Assembly: GCA_023429825.1 (NCBI GenBank)
Contig: JAEZDC010000120.1
Location: 1-7,606, forward strand
Origin: Bacteroidota bacterium
Lineage (GTDB): Bacteria; Bacteroidota; Bacteroidia; Chitinophagales; Chitinophagaceae
DNA: 7,606 bases
Reading direction: 5' to 3'
The notes beneath the pieces were generated by a model, which was not told the origin of the DNA, did no database searches, and saw nothing but the letters and a program-made list of their open reading frames with translations. A program made the position numbers and the translations under genes. Below are positions 5,781 to 7,606 of the stretch, in pieces (within the stretch, counting starts at the first letter, position 1; every line of letters begins with the position of its first letter).

Positions 5781-5788
5781 TATTTTTG
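5781..5788 (+). promoter_or_regulatory. Bacteroidota-type -7 box for lipA
   Basis: TATTTTTG, a full TAnnTTTG match followed by C, begins 2 bp after the stop of the preceding gene. A TTTG lies at 5761-5764, 16 bp upstream, slightly closer than the usual -33 spacing. Transcription from here would give lipA a leader of roughly 95 nt. Confidence 0.5.
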
Positions 5789-5890
5789 CGGCCTGAAAGT
5801 GTGGTAGCCGGCTGAAGTGCATTTCTCATCTTCCGTTGCGTCGCACTCTTGTACTTTTTGTCTTTCATGGCAACAATCAAACTTTAATTG
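5789..5890 (+). promoter_or_regulatory. lipA leader region with small palindromes and a mini-ORF
   Basis: This is the untranslated stretch between the predicted promoter and the lipA ATG. It contains the 8-bp palindrome AGCCGGCT (5806-5813), the odd palindrome TGCGTCGCA (5837-5845), and a weak 5-bp stem AGTGC/GCACT (5816-5820 with 5843-5847). A six-codon ORF, MATIKL, runs 5867-5887 and ends 3 bp before the lipA start. None of these matches a riboswitch I know. They could be operator or translation-coupling elements, or chance. Confidence 0.25.
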
Positions 5891-6826
5891 ATGCAATCTA
5901 CTATAGCCCCTTGCTCAACGACCACAGATGAAAAGCCGAAAAAGCCTAATTGGCTTCGTGTAAAACTACCTATTGGTGAAAGTTATAAGCATGTTCGCGG
6001 ACTGGTAGATACACATAGGCTGCATACGATTTGTGAAAGCGGGAATTGCCCAAACATCGGCGAATGTTGGGGTGAAGGCACTGCTACATTCATGATACTT
6101 GGAAACATTTGCACCAGGAGTTGTGGTTTTTGTGCAGTTGCCACTGGCAGACCGGAAGCGGTGGATTGGGATGAACCACAAAGAGTGGCCGAAGCCATAC
6201 ACCTGATGAAAGTGAAACATGCCGTGATCACTTCTGTGGATAGAGATGAATTAAAAGATGGTGGTTCAATCATCTGGTATAATACCATCAAAGCGGTTAA
6301 GGCTTTAAATCCAACTACAACTTTAGAAACACTCATTCCTGATTTTAAAGGTGAAATTGAAAATATATTAAGAGTCGCTGTAGCTGCACCTGAAGTGATC
6401 AGCCATAACATCGAGACAGTTGAAAGGCTTACACGACAAGTAAGAATACAAGCTAAGTACAGAAGAAGCCTTGAAGTATTGAACACACTGAAAAAAGCTG
6501 GCGTAAGAACAAAAAGCGGGATGATGTTAGGCCTGGGCGAGACTAAAGAAGAAGTGATCCAATCAATGCAAGACCTTGCCGCTGTTGGATTGGATGTACT
6601 GACTCTTGGCCAATATCTTCAGCCAACAAAAAAGCATTTACCCGTACATCGCTTTGTGCATCCGGATGAGTTTGCTGAGTACCGGGAGATAGGATATGAG
6701 TTAGGATTTGATTATGTAGAGAGTGGCCCTTTAGTTCGCTCATCTTATCACAGCGAACGTCATGTAATCGCAGGATATGGCAGGTCAAAATGGTTAGAGG
6801 AAAAAGAACAATTACTGGTTCAATAA
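5891..6826 (+). CDS. lipA: Lipoyl synthase (radical SAM)
   Basis: The 311-residue product is lipoyl synthase, which inserts two sulfurs at C6 and C8 of protein-bound octanoyl groups to make lipoyl cofactors for 2-oxoacid dehydrogenases and the glycine cleavage H protein. Counting from the ATG at 5891, the auxiliary [4Fe-4S] cluster ligands are C48-x4-C53-x5-C59 in CESGNCPNIGECW. The radical-SAM cluster ligands are C74-x3-C78-x2-C81 in CTRSCGFC. The RSSYHSE motif at 283-289 contains the serine that ligates the sacrificial auxiliary cluster. TLETLIPDFKG and MLGLGETKEE are also classic. Length is normal. An in-frame TTG lies directly before the ATG; the ATG is the better start. It has its own promoter and terminator, so it looks monocistronic; lipB is not present. 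As a double-cluster enzyme it depends on the Fe-S assembly pathway to which fdx and iscX belong. Confidence 0.97.
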   Translation: MQSTIAPCSTTTDEKPKKPNWLRVKLPIGESYKHVRGLVDTHRLHTICESGNCPNIGECWGEGTATFMILGNICTRSCGFCAVATGRPEAVDWDEPQRVAEAIHLMKVKHAVITSVDRDELKDGGSIIWYNTIKAVKALNPTTTLETLIPDFKGEIENILRVAVAAPEVISHNIETVERLTRQVRIQAKYRRSLEVLNTLKKAGVRTKSGMMLGLGETKEEVIQSMQDLAAVGLDVLTLGQYLQPTKKHLPVHRFVHPDEFAEYREIGYELGFDYVESGPLVRSSYHSERHVIAGYGRSKWLEEKEQLLVQ

Positions 6827-6832
6827 ATTAAT

Positions 6833-6858
6833 CCCGCTTCACAGCGGGTTTTTTGTTT
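6833..6858 (+). terminator. Rho-independent terminator of lipA
   Basis: CCCGCT at 6833-6838 pairs perfectly with AGCGGG at 6843-6848 around the loop TCAC, and is followed at once by TTTTTTGTTTT. It begins 6 bp after the lipA stop codon, a textbook intrinsic terminator that ends the lipA transcript before the next gene. Confidence 0.92.
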
Positions 6859-6872
6859 TATAACTTTAATGT

Positions 6873-7606
6873 ATGAGATATTTTAAACTGCTTATTCTCC
6901 TGTTTCCAACTATTACTGCAGCGCAGATAAAATGGAAGAATGTAGATTCGTTATTTCAGCCTTTGCCACCATCTGTGCATGTATATTATACAGAGGATAG
7001 TCTAGATGGTAAACCCAATAAGGCTTACTATGTGGAAGCCGATCTCAAAGACAAACGCCTCGAGTTTACAACTGATACAACAAAGGGAAGAAGATTTACA
7101 CCTTCACAGTTTTTCGAGCGAAATAACAAGCCACTGCTTGTTGTGAACTGTACTTTTTTTGAATTCGTTCATAACAGCAATCTCAATCTTGTAATGCGAA
7201 AAGGGAAGCCTATTGCCTACAACAAAACTTTCATTCCATTAAAAGGAAAAGATACTTTCACTTATGCTCATACTTACCCATCTGCTATGGGAATAACGAA
7301 AAGAGGAAACGCGGATGTGGCATGGACATTTACTGATTCTACAAAAAAAGTATACGCTTCGCAACTGGCCTTCCCTGCTGTTATTGATTCGTTTAATCAT
7401 TTTGCATTGAAGACAGCGAGGCAAAAAAGTATGCTGAACTTATCAAAGAAATATATCACCTTATCAAAATGGAAAATGCAAACAGCTGTTGGTGGTGGCC
7501 CTGTGTTGCTGCAGCAGGGAGACATTAATATCACCAATAATGAAGAAAGAAGATTTGGTGGTAAGGCAATCAACGATCGTCACCCTCGAACAGCTATGGG
7601 TTATAC
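6873..7606 (+). CDS. Secreted phosphodiester glycosidase (NAGPA-domain) protein, 3' end outside window
   Basis: The frame is open from ATG 6873 to the window end, 244 codons without a stop, so this is the N-terminal part only. Residues 1-17 (MRYFKLLILLFPTITAA) form a Sec signal peptide with cleavage likely before AQ. The rest resembles the phosphodiester glycosidase family, named after the mammalian uncovering enzyme NAGPA that cleaves GlcNAc-1-phosphodiesters; bacterial members are poorly characterised. Supporting segments are LLVVNCTFFEF (88-98), LVMRKGKPIAYN (106-117), AVGGGPVLLQQGDINITNNEE (205-225) and RHPRTAMGY (236-244), the GGGPxLL and HPRTA(M/I)G motifs being most telling. Cys93 is notable in a position where I would expect the strand leading into the active-site loop. 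The start lies 47 bp after lipA and just past its terminator. Exact substrate is unknown; a cell-wall or exopolysaccharide phosphodiester is a guess. Confidence 0.82.
   Translation, partial: MRYFKLLILLFPTITAAQIKWKNVDSLFQPLPPSVHVYYTEDSLDGKPNKAYYVEADLKDKRLEFTTDTTKGRRFTPSQFFERNNKPLLVVNCTFFEFVHNSNLNLVMRKGKPIAYNKTFIPLKGKDTFTYAHTYPSAMGITKRGNADVAWTFTDSTKKVYASQLAFPAVIDSFNHFALKTARQKSMLNLSKKYITLSKWKMQTAVGGGPVLLQQGDINITNNEERRFGGKAINDRHPRTAMGY

Noticed and set aside
5983..6486. 167-codon minus-strand ORF within lipA
   Set aside because: Antisense shadow of lipA, whose radical-SAM and auxiliary cluster motifs are unambiguous.
6861..6868. TAACTTTA as a -7 box for the phosphodiester glycosidase gene
   Set aside because: Only 7/8 to consensus and it ends 4 bp before the ATG, so the predicted transcript start would fall inside the coding sequence.

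Overview
The window looks like chromosomal housekeeping DNA from a Gram-negative member of the Bacteroidota, plausibly a Chitinophagaceae-like lineage. The signs are a DUF2851 protein (a family I know mainly from Bacteroidota), a UbiA-family prenyltransferase of the geranylgeranylglycerol-phosphate type common in this phylum, promoter boxes matching the Bacteroidota -7 consensus TAnnTTTG, weak Shine-Dalgarno sequences, and genes for Kdo sugar synthesis and outer-membrane-type proteins. The family-level placement is inference.

Layout. Positions 1-435 hold no intact gene: there is a coding-looking remnant without a start codon that ends inside a strong hairpin (235-264), then a promoter (402-409). 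A rightward cluster follows: [2Fe-2S] ferredoxin (fdx), iscX, a KdsC-like HAD phosphatase, a UbiA-family prenyltransferase starting at TTG, and a Maf/YhdE nucleotide pyrophosphatase. After a short gap with a promoter-like sequence comes a DUF2851 protein. An OsmC-family gene on the minus strand converges on it with a 3-bp gap. Divergent from osmC, and almost touching it, is a secreted or outer-membrane hypothetical protein. Then come lipA (lipoyl synthase) with its own leader, promoter and Rho-independent terminator, and the first 244 codons of a secreted phosphodiester-glycosidase (NAGPA-domain) protein cut by the window end.

How the genes relate. fdx and iscX are accessory parts of ISC-type iron-sulfur assembly, although iscS, iscU, hscA and hscB are not in view; LipA, further right, is a client that needs two [4Fe-4S] clusters. 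KdsC (Kdo for lipopolysaccharide) and the UbiA enzyme (prenyl or ether lipid) are envelope functions. Maf and OsmC are protective enzymes: nucleotide-pool sanitation and peroxide detoxification.

I see no phage, insertion sequence, CRISPR array, tRNA or rRNA. Nothing amounts to a clear new system. The points most worth following are the DUF2851 protein, with a nuclease-like acidic/His pattern plus a C-terminal three-cysteine motif, and the archaeal-type ether-lipid-like prenyltransferase encoded in a bacterial envelope cluster.
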